This document shows, piece after piece, positions 49,626 to 59,939 of a stretch of 64,000 nucleotides of DNA. The notes under the pieces were generated by a model. The model ran no database searches and was not told the DNA's origin. It saw only the letters and a list, made by a program, of their open reading frames with translations. The stretch comes from Terrilactibacillus sp. S3-3 (GTDB lineage: Bacteria; Bacillota; Bacilli; Bacillales; Sporolactobacillaceae). How positions within the stretch are numbered: position 1 is the first letter of the stretch; each line of letters starts with the position of its first letter. The translations under genes and the position numbers were made by a program. The stretch spans positions 2,418,001 to 2,482,000 of the forward strand of contig CP129291.1 of the NCBI GenBank assembly GCA_030437565.1. The letters are read 5' to 3'.

Positions 49626-52621
49626 ATGAAAGCATACAGCTGACGAATATGGACATCCAAAACGGCATGCTGCTGGGCAATTTTAAGGCTCCTGCTGCTT
49701 CAAGTAGAAACGTCGCCTTTGGATTATATAATGAAAAGACTCGAACGATGAAAAAAGTCAAGACGGATACCGAAACGAACGATCATTCGATTGTTTTTAA
49801 ACTTCCGCTCCATCTGCTCCCGCTTTTCGGCAAGGAGCAAGGGGTGAATCATTATGATTGCTTTGTGATCATTAAAAATAAAGCATACCGTGTGGAAATC
49901 GGAGCGGAAAAAGTCAAAAATCGTTTGCTATACATGGATGAAAGGGCTGTTTTTACGCCTTCAGATGACACCCTCGCGCTTTTCACTGTCAAAGCAAAGC
50001 GCCTCATCCTTGTTCACGGCAATCCGTTCCTTGCCTTTCGCGCAGCCGGGCGCTGTTTCCGAGGGAGAAAAATCACTATCCAGCCTCGTTTTTCAGACGG
50101 CAGACTTATTCTGACCACCGAGAAGCCGCTGAAAAAAAAAAGCGACGATTTGCGGTTCAGAACCAATCAACAGCGGGCCGGGATAACAGATTCTTTTTCC
50201 GGCAGAGTCACGGACGACGGCAACATCGCTTTCGATGATCTGGACCGGTCGATTTTGAACGAGGCTGCCGGCAGTGATCTCTTTCTCGATGTTCGCCGCG
50301 GCTTAACGCTTATATCCTTTCCGGTTATGCTTCACACATCGGAGCCCGCCGAAAACGCAGGCGAAAAAAAAAAATATTGATGATGAACATGGGAAAACCA
50401 TAGAAAAACAGATGCCGCGTATCATTTCCGGCAAACGAATCATCAGCGATTTGAAAATAAACAGCGAGAGCGAGTCGATCTCTTTCGTCATTCATAATCT
50501 CGATGACTGCCACGCTTCAAAGATCGATCTTGTTCTTTGCGAACGATTGAATCAAACAGAATGGCGGACACCAATTAAAAACTATCGGCCAAAACAAGCG
50601 GTCGCTCTTGTCCTGACTGACTTTATTAAATTAAAATTTGACAATCATGTATCCAGATGGGATCTATTTATCGAGATCATGAATGATCACTGGGGTATTG
50701 TGGAGAGATACCGGCTCGGCGTGTACGACCGCGATGTCGAGCCAAAGAAACATAAGCGCTATCTGGGAGCAATCGCTACCGGTGGCGGAAACCGGCTTGC
50801 TCCTTTTTTGACCATCAAGAACGGCCTTTCTTTCGTCATAAAGAATCCTGTTTTGCTTAAAAGCGAACAGCTGAAAACCGTGATGAAAATAACGAGGTTT
50901 AAATTGCGGAAAGGCCGGCTGGCTGCTACATGCCGGCTTGAACTGCCGGAAGTCGACAATTATACCATTGAATCGCTGGGACTCAAACACCGAAACAATT
51001 CAAATGAGATTAACTACTTCTTTCCCATTAAGGAACGAAAACTTTCTCGAGAGAGGTCTCGCATCCATTTTTCGATTAATTTGGATAAATTAGACTTTGA
51101 AAACTATTATTGGGATTTTTTCCTGATTGTCCATGCAGCAGATGGCGAGCCGTTTTACATCCGTCTTAGGAATCCGAGAAAGCGAATCAGAAGAAAACTA
51201 AACCGACCTTCGATCCGCCGCTCGCATATTTATGACAGCGGATACTGGGTTTATCCTTATATCACTTCGGTCAATACACTGGCATTGACTTACAAGGAAA
51301 AGCAGCCTTTTGAAACAACGCGTTACTTCATGAAAGAACGGCTCGCTTTTGTCCTCTATCTCTTGCTTAAATGGCATCTTGACCGCAAAAAAATCTGGCT
51401 TGGTTATGAGAAATTTTCGGAAAGCGCGCAAGACAACGGCTACTACTTTTTCCGCTATTGTCTGGAAAACGACAAGAAAAAAAAAATTTTTATTATGTTA
51501 TTAAGGAAAACTCGCCTGATTATCCGAACATCGCCGACTTGAAAAAGAATTTAATCACGTTCATGAGCCTGAAATATATGCTTTACCTTTACGCCGCCAA
51601 GCTGCTGATCTCTTCTGAATCGAAGGGGCACGCCTATGACATCCGGATTCAGAAAGGCTGTCTGCAGCAATGCTTGAAAAAAAAAAAAGAAACATGTCTT
51701 TCTCCAGCATGGCGTAATCGCTTTGAAAAAAGTCGATCAGGTGTATAAAAAGACTGGCAGCAACGCATCCGACTTATTTGTCGTCTCATCGGAACAAGAA
51801 AAGGCGATCATCCGCGATCATTTTGGCTATGATGACAATGAAATTATCGTCACCGGTCTCAGCCGCTGGGATGTCCTTCAAGACAAATCCGGCAGCCGCC
51901 GAATGATCCTGTTAATGCCGACATGGCGCTCCTGGATGGACGACTGGCCCGAAGAGAAGTTTGTAGAGTCCGATTATTACCGCCATTACGAAGATTTTTT
52001 AAACTCTGAGACCTTATTCAGCCTGCTCCATCAGTTTCAGTGCCAATTGTGTTTTTTTATATCCATCCCAAATTTAAGGCGTATATCGATAAGTTTCAAT
52101 GTCCGAGCGACACCGTAAAGATCTATCAATAGTGTGAAGAAAAACTAAATGAACTGCTGATGAAATCTTCGATGTTGATCACCGATTATTCAAGCGTTGC
52201 CTGGGATATGTTTTATCAAAAAAAACCGATTATTTTTTATCAGTTCGATATTGATGATTATATGCGTTATCAAGGCAGTTACATGGATATGGAGAAGGAG
52301 CTGTTCGGAGACCGGGTGTACGAGGCCGATGATCTGATTGCGGCGATTCGCTCGTATGCCGAGCGACAGTTCACAGAGAAGGAGCCCTTCGCCCGCTTGC
52401 GTGATCGTTATTTTGCCTACACGGATCATCAGAACGCCGAGCGGATCTACCAAAGCATTGTGGCTAACGAGAAGAAGCTCTATATGAAAGACCAGCAGTT
52501 TCCGCTCTATGAGAAGCTGCGCCGGCAGCCTTTGGTAGACAGTCTGCGGCGGCATTGTAAGAAATATAATTTGGCAAAATTGGCGCGAAAAATCAAAAAT
52601 GAATTCAGAGATCATGGATAA
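49626..52621 (+). CDS. Second CDP-glycerol glycerophosphotransferase family protein (heavily broken)
   Basis: Roughly 1000 codons across at least six frames. The N-terminal ~560 residues are beta-rich repeats without a recognised name (two similar modules near NGMLLGNFKAPAASSRNVAF and PRIISGKRIISDLKINSESE). From about 51230 there is a TagF-like GT-B catalytic part: GYWVYPYITSVNTLALTYKE, KHVFLQHGVIALKKVDQVYK after correction, IVTGLSRWDVL, LMPTWRSWMDDW and LITDYSSVAWDMFYQ. Breaks lie at A runs near 50370, 51480, 51680, 52040. A TAG at about 52131 interrupts the IYQ-CEEKLNELL segment and looks like CAG to TAG. It may be a true pseudogene. A dispersed repeat follows. Confidence 0.75.
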
Positions 52622-52632
52622 TACCAAAAGAC

Positions 52633-52679
52633 GGACACGGATGGCAGCAGTAAGTGCCGCGCCGCTGTCCGCCTTTTAA
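52633..52679 (+). terminator. Possible terminator after the second CDP-glycerol gene
   Basis: CGGACA...TGTCCG with inner GGCA/TGCC pairing, followed by CCTTTTAA. Weak T run. Confidence 0.45.
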
Positions 52680-52707
52680 TGTCCGCAAAGTTTAGTAAAA
52701 GCCATCG

Positions 52708-52886
52708 TTTATCCCGCATTAACGGCAAGTAAAGACTCCCGCCTCAAGGCTTCAATGAATTCGAAGCAGATAGGCGGGAGACAACTGCCCGTAAAAGCCC
52801 GGTCTTAGGAATGCAGACTAAAGGCGCCACATCCTGTGGGCAAGAGCTAACAATCAGTGGGATGGGAAAAAAGACCACTGATTGAA
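52708..52886 (-). repeat. Dispersed structured intergenic repeat, copy B
   Basis: Reverse-oriented near-full copy. On the minus strand it starts TTCAATCAGTGG...CCACTGATTG-like hairpin, continues CTCTTGCCCACAGGATG, and ends TGCGGGATAAA. It has the best stem of all copies: CTCCCGCCT/AGGCGGGAG around GCTTC...GAAGC. Confidence 0.88.
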
Positions 52887-52899
52887 TTGTCGCCTTATT

Positions 52900-53843
52900 T
52901 TATTTCCTTGCCCATGCGGCGATGGCCTTTATGTCCTCCGGTTTTGTTCTGCAGCAGCCGCCAATCAACCGGGCACCGGATTCGTACCAGGAATAGGCAT
53001 TGGAGCCGTAAGTGTCTTCAGATGATGCCCCATGCCAAACCTTGGCGCCGGCATCGTATTCTTCGCCGGAGTTGGGGTAGACAATGATTGGTTTTGCGGT
53101 GCGGCTTTGCAAGTCTTCGATCAGCGTCGGGTATACTTAGGCGGCGTGCAGTTTATCCCGACAGCAGCCACTTGTTCATGTTTGTCCAGCCAATCTGCGC
53201 ACACGGTAACCGGAGTACCGTCGCTGATATGCCGCCCGTCTTTTGCACTAAAACTGATCCATGCATAGGATCCCGGGAATTCCTCTAACAATCTGACGAT
53301 GGCCCGGGCTTCGGACAGACACGGTATCGTTTCACAGGCCAAGATATCAGCGCCTGCATCAATCAGGGCTTTCATACGGGGCCTGTGGAATTCGATCAGT
53401 TCTTCTTCGGCGAGCTGATAATCTCCTCGATATTCGGAACCATCAGCGAGGAAGGCGCCGTAAGGTCCTATTGAAGCGGCTACAAGCGGTTTCGGCCGGT
53501 TTAGCCGGTTCTCGGCTGTTCCCCAAAATTCATCTCGTGCTTTTACGGCTATCCGTACAGATGACTGAATGAGGCTCAATGCTTCAGTCTCGCTCAGACC
53601 TTTTTTGACAAAGCCTTCAATAGTCGCGGTAACTGGCGGTAATCTGGCGGTAATCGCACAGTCAGCACCCGCTGCAAAGTAATCGAGATGCACTTGTTTG
53701 ATCAGATCCGGATTTTCGATCAGTATTTTTGCCGACCAAAGGCTGTCATTTAAATCGCAGCCGTGACGTTCCAGCTCGGTGGCCATTGCACCGTCTAGTA
53801 TCACTAACGGGAATTTCCGTAAAATATTTTCTATCGGATTCAC
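52900..53843 (-). CDS. mmuM: Homocysteine S-methyltransferase (MmuM/YbgG-like, frameshifted)
   Basis: Transfers a methyl group from S-methylmethionine to homocysteine, giving methionine. Motifs: LVILDGAMATELERHGCDLN, the zinc-binding GINC (VAAVGINCTPPKY) and GGCC (GARLIGGCCRTKPEDI). GTG 53843 follows AAAGGTGTG. The frame breaks near 53118-53125. The strongly conserved ITASYQAT segment is replaced by ITARLPPVTAT owing to an 11-base tandem duplication (ATTACCGCCAG twice) plus a small deletion, which keeps frame but destroys the motif. About 314 residues. Pairs with mmuP upstream (39-base gap). Confidence 0.9.
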
Positions 53844-53882
53844 AGCCGATCACACCTTTTTTGTAGTTTTGAACTGAAGTCA

Positions 53883-55292
53883 TTATCCTGCATCGTCTAA
53901 GTCTTTTGTAGCAGGCAGAGGGGGCTTCCGATTTTTCACATAATAAATGAGGTAACATAAAGCCATGAACGGTATGCCGGAATAGAGTGCGATTCTCTGA
54001 GTCGGATCAAATGCGATGCCGATACAAGATGCCAGGCATAAAAGAAAAGCCGCGACAGGCACAATTGGATACAAAGGCGTTCTATATTTCAGTTCATTCA
54101 CATGGTTTCCTTGTTCAAGGAAACGTTTTCGAAACATGAATTGTGTGAAGCGGCAATTCCCATCAAACAAACGACGACCACGGCAAAGCCGGAAATAGAG
54201 ACAAGAACGAGGTAGACCGTGTCGGGTGCGAAAATACTGGAAAGCAGGGATAGACCTCCGCCAATCATGCTGACGATCAAAGCGTTAAGAGGCGTTCCTC
54301 TTGCTGTTAATTTTGCAAAAACGGGATGCACATCTTCTCTTTGGAAAGAGACCACAGCATACGGGATGAAGCGTACAGGCCTGAATTGGCAGCCGATAGC
54401 ATCGCTGTGATGATCACGAAATTCATCATGTCAGCAGCATAAGGAATACCAATTCTATCAAAAACGATAACGAATGGACTTTTGATTACCCCGGCTTCTT
54501 TCATTGGAATTAACCCTGAGAGGACAAATATCGTCCCGATAAAAAAGATCAGAAGTCTCCACACAGTATTCCTAATCGCTTTAGGTATATTTTTTTCCGG
54601 GTCTATACTCTCTCCAGCAGCAACTCCGATGAGTTCTGTTCCTGAGAAGCAAAATTTACTGTGAGCATGGTCATAAAAATAGGAAGGATACCATTTGGAA
54701 AAAGCCCGTCTTTCCCTGCAAGGTTTGATAACATAGGCGCGTGGGGTGTGTCTTTCATCGGAAGAATGCCAAACATAGCTGCTCCCCCCAAAACAATAAA
54801 CAATAAGATGGCCGCTACTTTAATACCGGCAAACCAAAATTCCGATTCCGCAAAAAATTTGGCTGAAAACGCATTAAGAAGGAAAATCGTAATCGCAAAG
54901 ATTGCACTCCACATCCAGACGGAAGTATAAGGAAACCATCGCTTCATGAGTAAACCTGAAGCCGTAAATTCCGAACCCAACGCGACAGCCCAAGTCAGCC
55001 AATACATCCAAGCGATGGTAAAACCGGTTCCGGGTCCGATATATTTGCTGGCGTACGTATGGAAAGACCCGGTAACCGGCATGGAAACAGATAATTCCCC
55101 AAGGCATAACATGACGAGGTACATAATAACGCCGCCCACTAAGTACGCAATAATCGCTCCCACCGGGCCTGCCTGGTTAATCGTGTAACCTGAACTTAAG
55201 AAAAGCCCTGTTCCGATCACGCCTCCCAATGAAATCATAAATAAATGCCTGCTTTTCATGCTTCGTTGTAAGTTTTCGTTTGTCTGCTTCAT
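53883..55292 (-). CDS. mmuP: S-methylmethionine/amino-acid permease (MmuP/YbgF-like, frameshifted)
   Basis: An APC-superfamily amino-acid permease with 12 helices. The opening [34 protein letters not shown] and [20 protein letters not shown] is typical. The remainder runs through four frames: [60 protein letters not shown] and [20 protein letters not shown]. Breaks lie near 54610, 54335 and 54130. The immediate mmuM gene identifies the likely substrate as S-methylmethionine. About 470 residues. Confidence 0.88.
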
Positions 55293-55509
55293 CAAATCCA
55301 ACCTTTTTTTGCTAAAATTTAGGGGACGGAATATTCAATATCTCTGTTTTCTCATTTTTCTTTAAAGTTACATTGTTTCTATTTTAAATAAATTATCCCA
55401 ACTTGTAAAGTATGATTTATTTTTCAATTTAGCTTTTTCAAATTCATTTTCGTCGGCTATGGCGCCAAGTGATAAGGTTGAGCGCTAGTCCCAAGGTTCC
55501 CAACATTCT

Positions 55510-55715
55510 GCTCTGGTTCAACAGGTTAGCACTCTGGTACGGCAGGTTAAGTCTCGGGTTCGGGTTAGGCACGTGGTCCGGCAGGTTAGGCACGTGGTCC
55601 GGCAAGTTAGGCACGTGGTTCGACAGGTTAGCACTCTGATCCTACAGGTGAGCCTCCCGATCCTACAGGTGAGCCCTTCAATCCTACAGGTTAGCCTTCT
55701 GGTTCAACAGTTTGC
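55510..55715 (+). repeat. Array of about ten degenerate 19-21-bp repeats
   Basis: Units such as GCTCTGGTTCAACAGGTTAGC, ACGTGGTCCGGCAGGTTAGGC (twice, one change) and ACTCTGATCCTACAGGTGAGC follow head to tail without spacers. Consensus roughly ACTCTGGTTCNACAGGTTAGC. Not CRISPR: no unique spacers. The frame is open on the plus strand but lacks a start signal. 55302-55509 has nothing else. Confidence 0.85.
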
Positions 55716-55749
55716 AGTCCTAAGCGGCCCGCTAACCCCGCTAAAAGGC

Positions 55750-55931
55750 GCCAAGAGCTTGGGCTTTGATCTTTGGTTTCCCACTTTCCCGCTCCGGCGC
55801 TTCGCGCCCCATTTGCTTCGCAAATGGAAAACGGCCGGCTTTTGCCTTTCCGGGAAGCAAGCTTCCCTCCTTTGCAAAAACCGGCCGTTTTGGAGCGGGA
55901 AAGTGGGTAGTGTAGATTAGTGGCTCTTGGC
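55750..55931. repeat. Nested, branched palindrome of ~180 bp
   Basis: Outer arms GCCAAGAGC/GCTCTTGGC and next arms CCCACTTTCCCGCTCC (55790)/GGAGCGGGAAAGTGGG (55892) are exact complements. Between them are GGCGC-TTC-GCGCC, ATTTGC-TTC-GCAAAT and a long arm AAAACGGCCGG/CCGGCCGTTTT closing on GGGAAGCAAGCTTCCC. It lies between the ~21-bp repeats and yjbI. Confidence 0.88.
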
Positions 55932-55985
55932 TATTATATAATGTTACAATATAGTAAAAAATAAAGGAAGATGGAGTTTTTTTTT

Positions 55986-56383
55986 ATGAAGAGTGATAAG
56001 CAGACGCCGTTTGATGCGATTGGCGGGGAGAAGGTTGTTGGTGACTTGGTAGAGGCGTTTTATAAGCGTGTGGCGAAGCATCCTGATCTGGCTCCTATTT
56101 TTCCGGATGATTTGACTGAAACCGCACGTAAACAGAAGCAGTTTTTGACCCAGTTTCTTGGCGGGCCGCCGCTGTATACCGAAGAACACGGCCATCCTAT
56201 GCTTCGCGCCAGGCACATGCGTTTTCCAATCGGGGGGAGAAGCAAGCGAAGGCGTGGCTTTCTTGCATGAAAGCTGCGATGCTGGAGGTAGATTTAAATC
56301 CGGACTTTCGCGAGGGGATCTTTCACAGGCTGACTTTAACAGCACATCATATGGTCAACCAGCCTGCGGGAGAAAACATCTGA
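55986..56383 (+). CDS. yjbI: Group II truncated hemoglobin (YjbI/TrHbO-like, frameshifted)
   Basis: A heme-binding globin of about 132 residues: DAIGGEKVVGDLVEAFYKRV, LTQFLGGPPLYTEEHGHPML and RARHMRFPIG (proximal His), then after a break near 56240 AKAWLSCMKAAMLEVDLNPD and HRLTLTAHHMVNQPAG. ATG 55986 has GGAG nine bases upstream; an ATG at 55971 is too close to AAAGGA. In this clade the globin sits beside spxH, with which it is thought to handle oxygen/NO or redox stress. It is 13 bases from spxH. Confidence 0.9.
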
Positions 56384-56396
56384 GAGGTGATTTCTC

Positions 56397-57297
56397 ATGA
56401 CACTTTATGATACAGGGTCGACTTGTGAGGGGACGCCTGGAAATTATCATTGTTCTTGCGGCAATCAGAGCAGCCGCCACAAGCGTGTTGAAATTCTTGC
56501 TTTTATTGATCCTCTATGTGTGGAGTGTTGGGCTCTTGAACCGCTCATGAAAAAATTGTTTGTTCAATATGGTTCTTACTTTATGTTTAGGTATCTCATC
56601 ACTTTCAAACATGATGACTCAGATCGAAGCAAATGCAGATGCAAAGGGCTAAGAAAATGGCGGAGGAATGGGATAAGTATTCCCGATTAACCGGTGTTTG
56701 CTGCGACAGCGATGTTTGGCTGGAGAATCCCCCGTCTCCCTATCACATTGCACTCGCTGTCAAGGCTGCCGAATTTCAAGGGAAGATTGCCGGCAGCAGG
56801 TTTCTGAGACGCATACGCGAACAAGTCTTTCTCAGAAAAAAAGGGCTGAATCGGTATGAAGAAATTCTTAAGGTCGCCCGTTCGGCTAAGCTTAATATAA
56901 AGGAATTTGAAAACGATCTGCATTCCAGCCGACCGATTAAAGCGCTGCAATGCGACCGGCATTTGGCATCTGAAATGGGCATCACCGATCTGCCTTCACT
57001 CGTTTTTTTCCACAGCAGATACTGAAAAGGAAGCGATCAAGGTAAACGGAAGTTATCCGTATGAAGTGTATGTGCAGGTTTTAACCGACCTAATCGGCGA
57101 AGCCGTTGTTCCTTCTTCTCCTCCTTCGATGGAAGATTTTTTTTCAAAAAAATGTCTTTCTTACCACGAAAGAAGTCGCCGTTGTTTATGATTTGTCGGA
57201 GCAGGAAGTGACAAAGGAGCTCCGAAAGCTCCAGATCAAGCAGATTGTCGAACCGGTCACCCTAAAAAGCGGCACATTTTGGCGTTATATTTGCTGA
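56397..57297 (+). CDS. spxH: Adaptor protein SpxH/YjbH (DsbA-like, frameshifted)
   Basis: SpxH delivers the regulator Spx to the ClpXP protease. The N-terminus has a His/Cys cluster ([20 protein letters not shown]). The thioredoxin-like fold carries [14 protein letters not shown], with the family CxxC. Further segments: [53 protein letters not shown] and the C-terminal [20 protein letters not shown]. Breaks near 56630, 57005 and 57145 (A/T runs). About 300 residues. A dispersed repeat follows 23 bases after the stop. Confidence 0.9.
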
Positions 57298-57319
57298 CTG
57301 TCAGGCATATTTTTGAGAT

Positions 57320-57513
57320 AAAGTGAAACTTCAATCAGTGGTGGTTTTCTTCCATCCCCCACTGATTGTTAGCTCTTGCCCACAGGATGCGGCGCCTTTA
57401 GTCTGTGTTCCTAAGACCAAGCTTTTACGGGCAGTTATTTCCCACCTGTGCTTTTTCGAATTCATTGAAGCCTTGAGGTAGGAGTCTTTACTTGCCGTTA
57501 ATGCGGGATAAAG
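57320..57513 (+). repeat. Dispersed structured intergenic repeat, copy C (fullest)
   Basis: 194 bp from AAAGTGAAACTTCAATCAG to GCGGGATAAAG, bounded on both sides by ATAAAG. Hairpin 1: TCAATCAGTGG.../CCACTGATTG. Then the CTCTTGCCCACAGGATG block, and hairpin 2 with CCCACCT/AGGTAGG around GCTT...AAGC. Confidence 0.88.
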
Positions 57514-57629
57514 AACCCTCCCGGCCGGCAGGCAAAGCTAAGGAGACCCGGTTTGTTCCTTTTCGCCCTTCAGCTTGGTACGGTTTTCAGTCTTCCACTG
57601 AATCCCATTTGAAAAAGGCGGGTTGGCAG

Positions 57630-57800
57630 ATGAAAATATGGCTTTTGCTGCTGCTGATAGTCATTTCCTCTCTTTGTTTTTGCTATTACTTATTTGGTCT
57701 GATGCATTTAACGTCGCTGATTTTATCGGGTGCGCTTTTCTTTCTCTCAATATTGGCTTCAATTCGCCTGATGACCGCACACAAAAAAAGCAAAACATAA
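57630..57800 (+). CDS. Small two-helix membrane protein
   Basis: From ATG 57630 a 56-residue product (KIWLLLLLIVISSLCFCYYL, then LTSLILSGALFFLSILASIR) with two membrane helices and a basic end (HKKSKT). The upstream GGCGGGTTGG is a poor ribosome-binding site, and a longer frame from 57492 also exists, starting inside the dispersed repeat. A terminator follows immediately, which supports a real transcript. No family recognised. Confidence 0.5.
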   Translation: MKIWLLLLLIVISSLCFCYYLFGLMHLTSLILSGALFFLSILASIRLMTAHKKSKT

Positions 57801-57832
57801 CAAAACCAGCATCGGCACCGGATGCTGGTTTT
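57799..57832. terminator. Bidirectional terminator
   Basis: CAAAACCAGCATC/GGATGCTGGTTTTG hairpin at the end of the small membrane protein gene, facing pepF. Confidence 0.88.
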
Positions 57833-57909
57833 GTTCATTCAAGCGCCCTCGGAATAGAGAGCGGAATCATTTCTCTAAGCTATACAAAACTTGTCAATGC
57901 CCCCATCCT

Positions 57910-59727
57910 CTATTCAAAAAGAAGACCCTCTGTTTCATCAAGCACCGACTCAAACACTTTCATCGCTTCTTGAACCGGTTTTGCTGTGGTCATGTCAACG
58001 CCGGCTCGTTTCAGCACTTCAATTGGGTAATCGGAACTCCCCGATTTCAAATAATCTTTGTAGCGATGAACAGCCGCTTCGCCTTCTTCAAGGATTTGTT
58101 TCGACAAAGCAGATGCGGCACTGTAACCTGTTGCGTATTGGTACACATAATAATTGTAATAAAAATGCGGGATCCTTGCCCACTCAAGCCCGATTTCTTT
58201 GTCGACAGTGATATCTGAGCCAAAGTAGCGCTTATTAAGATCATAATAAATACTTGTCAGCAAATCCGGGGTCAGCGCTTCACCGCCGGCCGCTTTTTCA
58301 TGGATTGCCTGTTCAAATTCAGCAAACATCGTTTGCCTGAAGACGGTCGCTTTGAACCCCTCAAGCTGATTGTTCAGTAAATAGAGTTTTTTTTCTTCTT
58401 ATCGTCGGTATTTTCCAGCAAGTAATGATTGAGCAGCGCTTCGTTGCACGTCGAAGCCACTTCGGCAACAAAAATAGAATAGTTTGCATATGGGTACGGC
58501 TGGTTTTTTCTCGTATAATAACTGTGCATGGAGTGGCCCAGTTCGTGAGCAAGAGTAAACACATTATTGATGTTGTCTTGCCAATTAAGGAGAATATACG
58601 GCATCGTTCCATATGTACCCGAGGAGTAGCCGCCGCTGCGCTTATTCTGTGTTTCCCTGACATCGATCCAGCGCTTTTGGAATCCGTTGCGGATAATAGC
58701 CAAATAATCCTCGCCAAGCGGCGCTAAAGCTTTGAGCACGATATCCTTTGCTTCATCGTAGGACACTTCGATTTTGGCATCCTTGACAAGCGGTGTATAT
58801 AAGTCATAAATATGCAGTTCATCGAGCTTCAGCGCTTTTTTTCTCAGGGAGACATAGCGGTGAAGCAGCGGCAGGTTATCATTGATTGTTTTAACCAAAT
58901 TATCATAGACAGACTCGGGAATATTGTTGCTCGAGAGCGCCGCTTCTCTTGCTGAATGAAACATGCGAACTTTTGCATAGAAATTATCACGCTTGATCTG
59001 GCCGCTCAGCGTGCTGGCAAATGTATTTTTAAACGAGCCGTAAGTTGAATAAACAGCATCGAAGGCATCCTTGCGAACACGTCGATCTTCGCTTTCCAAA
59101 AACTTGGAATAACGGCCATGGGTGACTTCAATTTCTTCGCCGTTTTCATTTTAATTGAAGGAAATTTGATGTCGGCATTGTTCAGCATGCCGAAAGTGGT
59201 GGACGATGAGCTCGTGACATCGCCCGCTGCTGCCAGCAGCGCTTCTTTATCGGCATCCAGAACGTGGTCACGCATTCTTGTCACTTCTTCAATCGCATGG
59301 CGATATAATGGCAGCTTTTCATTTTCGGCAAAAAATTGTTCAATCTTTTGTTCATCGATCGCCAATATTTCGGGCACTGCGAAGGCAAGTTTGCTTCCCA
59401 CTTCCGTAGCTAAATTTCCGGCGCGATCATTGAGCGCCTGATAGGTGGAATTCGCCGTGTTTTCGTCTGCCTTCATATGAGAATAGGCATACAGCTTATT
59501 TAAGATCATTGTCAACTCGTCTTGTTTTTGCAGCATCTCATACAAATGATCCGCCGACTCTCCCAGCTTCCCCTTGTATGCTTCAACTTCCGGAATCAGT
59601 TTCTTGACCTTTTCAAAATCTTTTTCCCAGGCCCCGGTATCGGAATAATGTCCTCCTCAAGATCCCATTTTTCCGTCTCGGGAACCTCTGCTCTTGACGG
59701 CAGCGATTTTGCCTTCGTTTCGTTCAT
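57910..59727 (-). CDS. pepF: Oligoendopeptidase F (frameshifted)
   Basis: An M3-family zinc metallopeptidase that cleaves cytoplasmic oligopeptides. The catalytic motif FTLAHELGHSMHSYYTR gives HExxH, and the third ligand region is ASTCNEALLNHYLLE. Other family segments: KADENTANSTYQALNDRAGN, NGFQKRWIDVRETQNKRSGG, and YYNYYVYQYATGYSAASALS. ATG 59727 follows GGAGGTG. Breaks near 59640, 59110 and 58395 (T run). About 604 residues, the usual size. Downstream of coiA as in B. subtilis. Confidence 0.95.
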
Positions 59728-59939
59728 CCTAGCACCTCCATCAATGCATCGTGTATTATCTTAATGTAATTCCACTTTGAACATAATATTCCTCTTTTTT
59801 ATCCTACTTCTTTTCTCTTTGCCGCGCAAAATTTTTGCCATCGTCTTGAACATATATATATAAATCGAGCGCCGGTGAGGAAACGGGCTTCTTAAAATTT
59901 AAACCAGCCTCTCCAGAAGCGCCCTCAGTCGTCTTTTGC

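Noticed and set aside
55510-55715. CRISPR-like array
   Set aside because: Units follow one another directly with no unique spacers, unit length varies from 19 to 21, and no cas genes are present.
55573-55920. Plus-strand open frame of 115 codons across the repeat array and palindrome
   Set aside because: It is an artefact of the 21-bp repeat period being divisible by three; no ribosome-binding site, and it runs through a structured palindrome.
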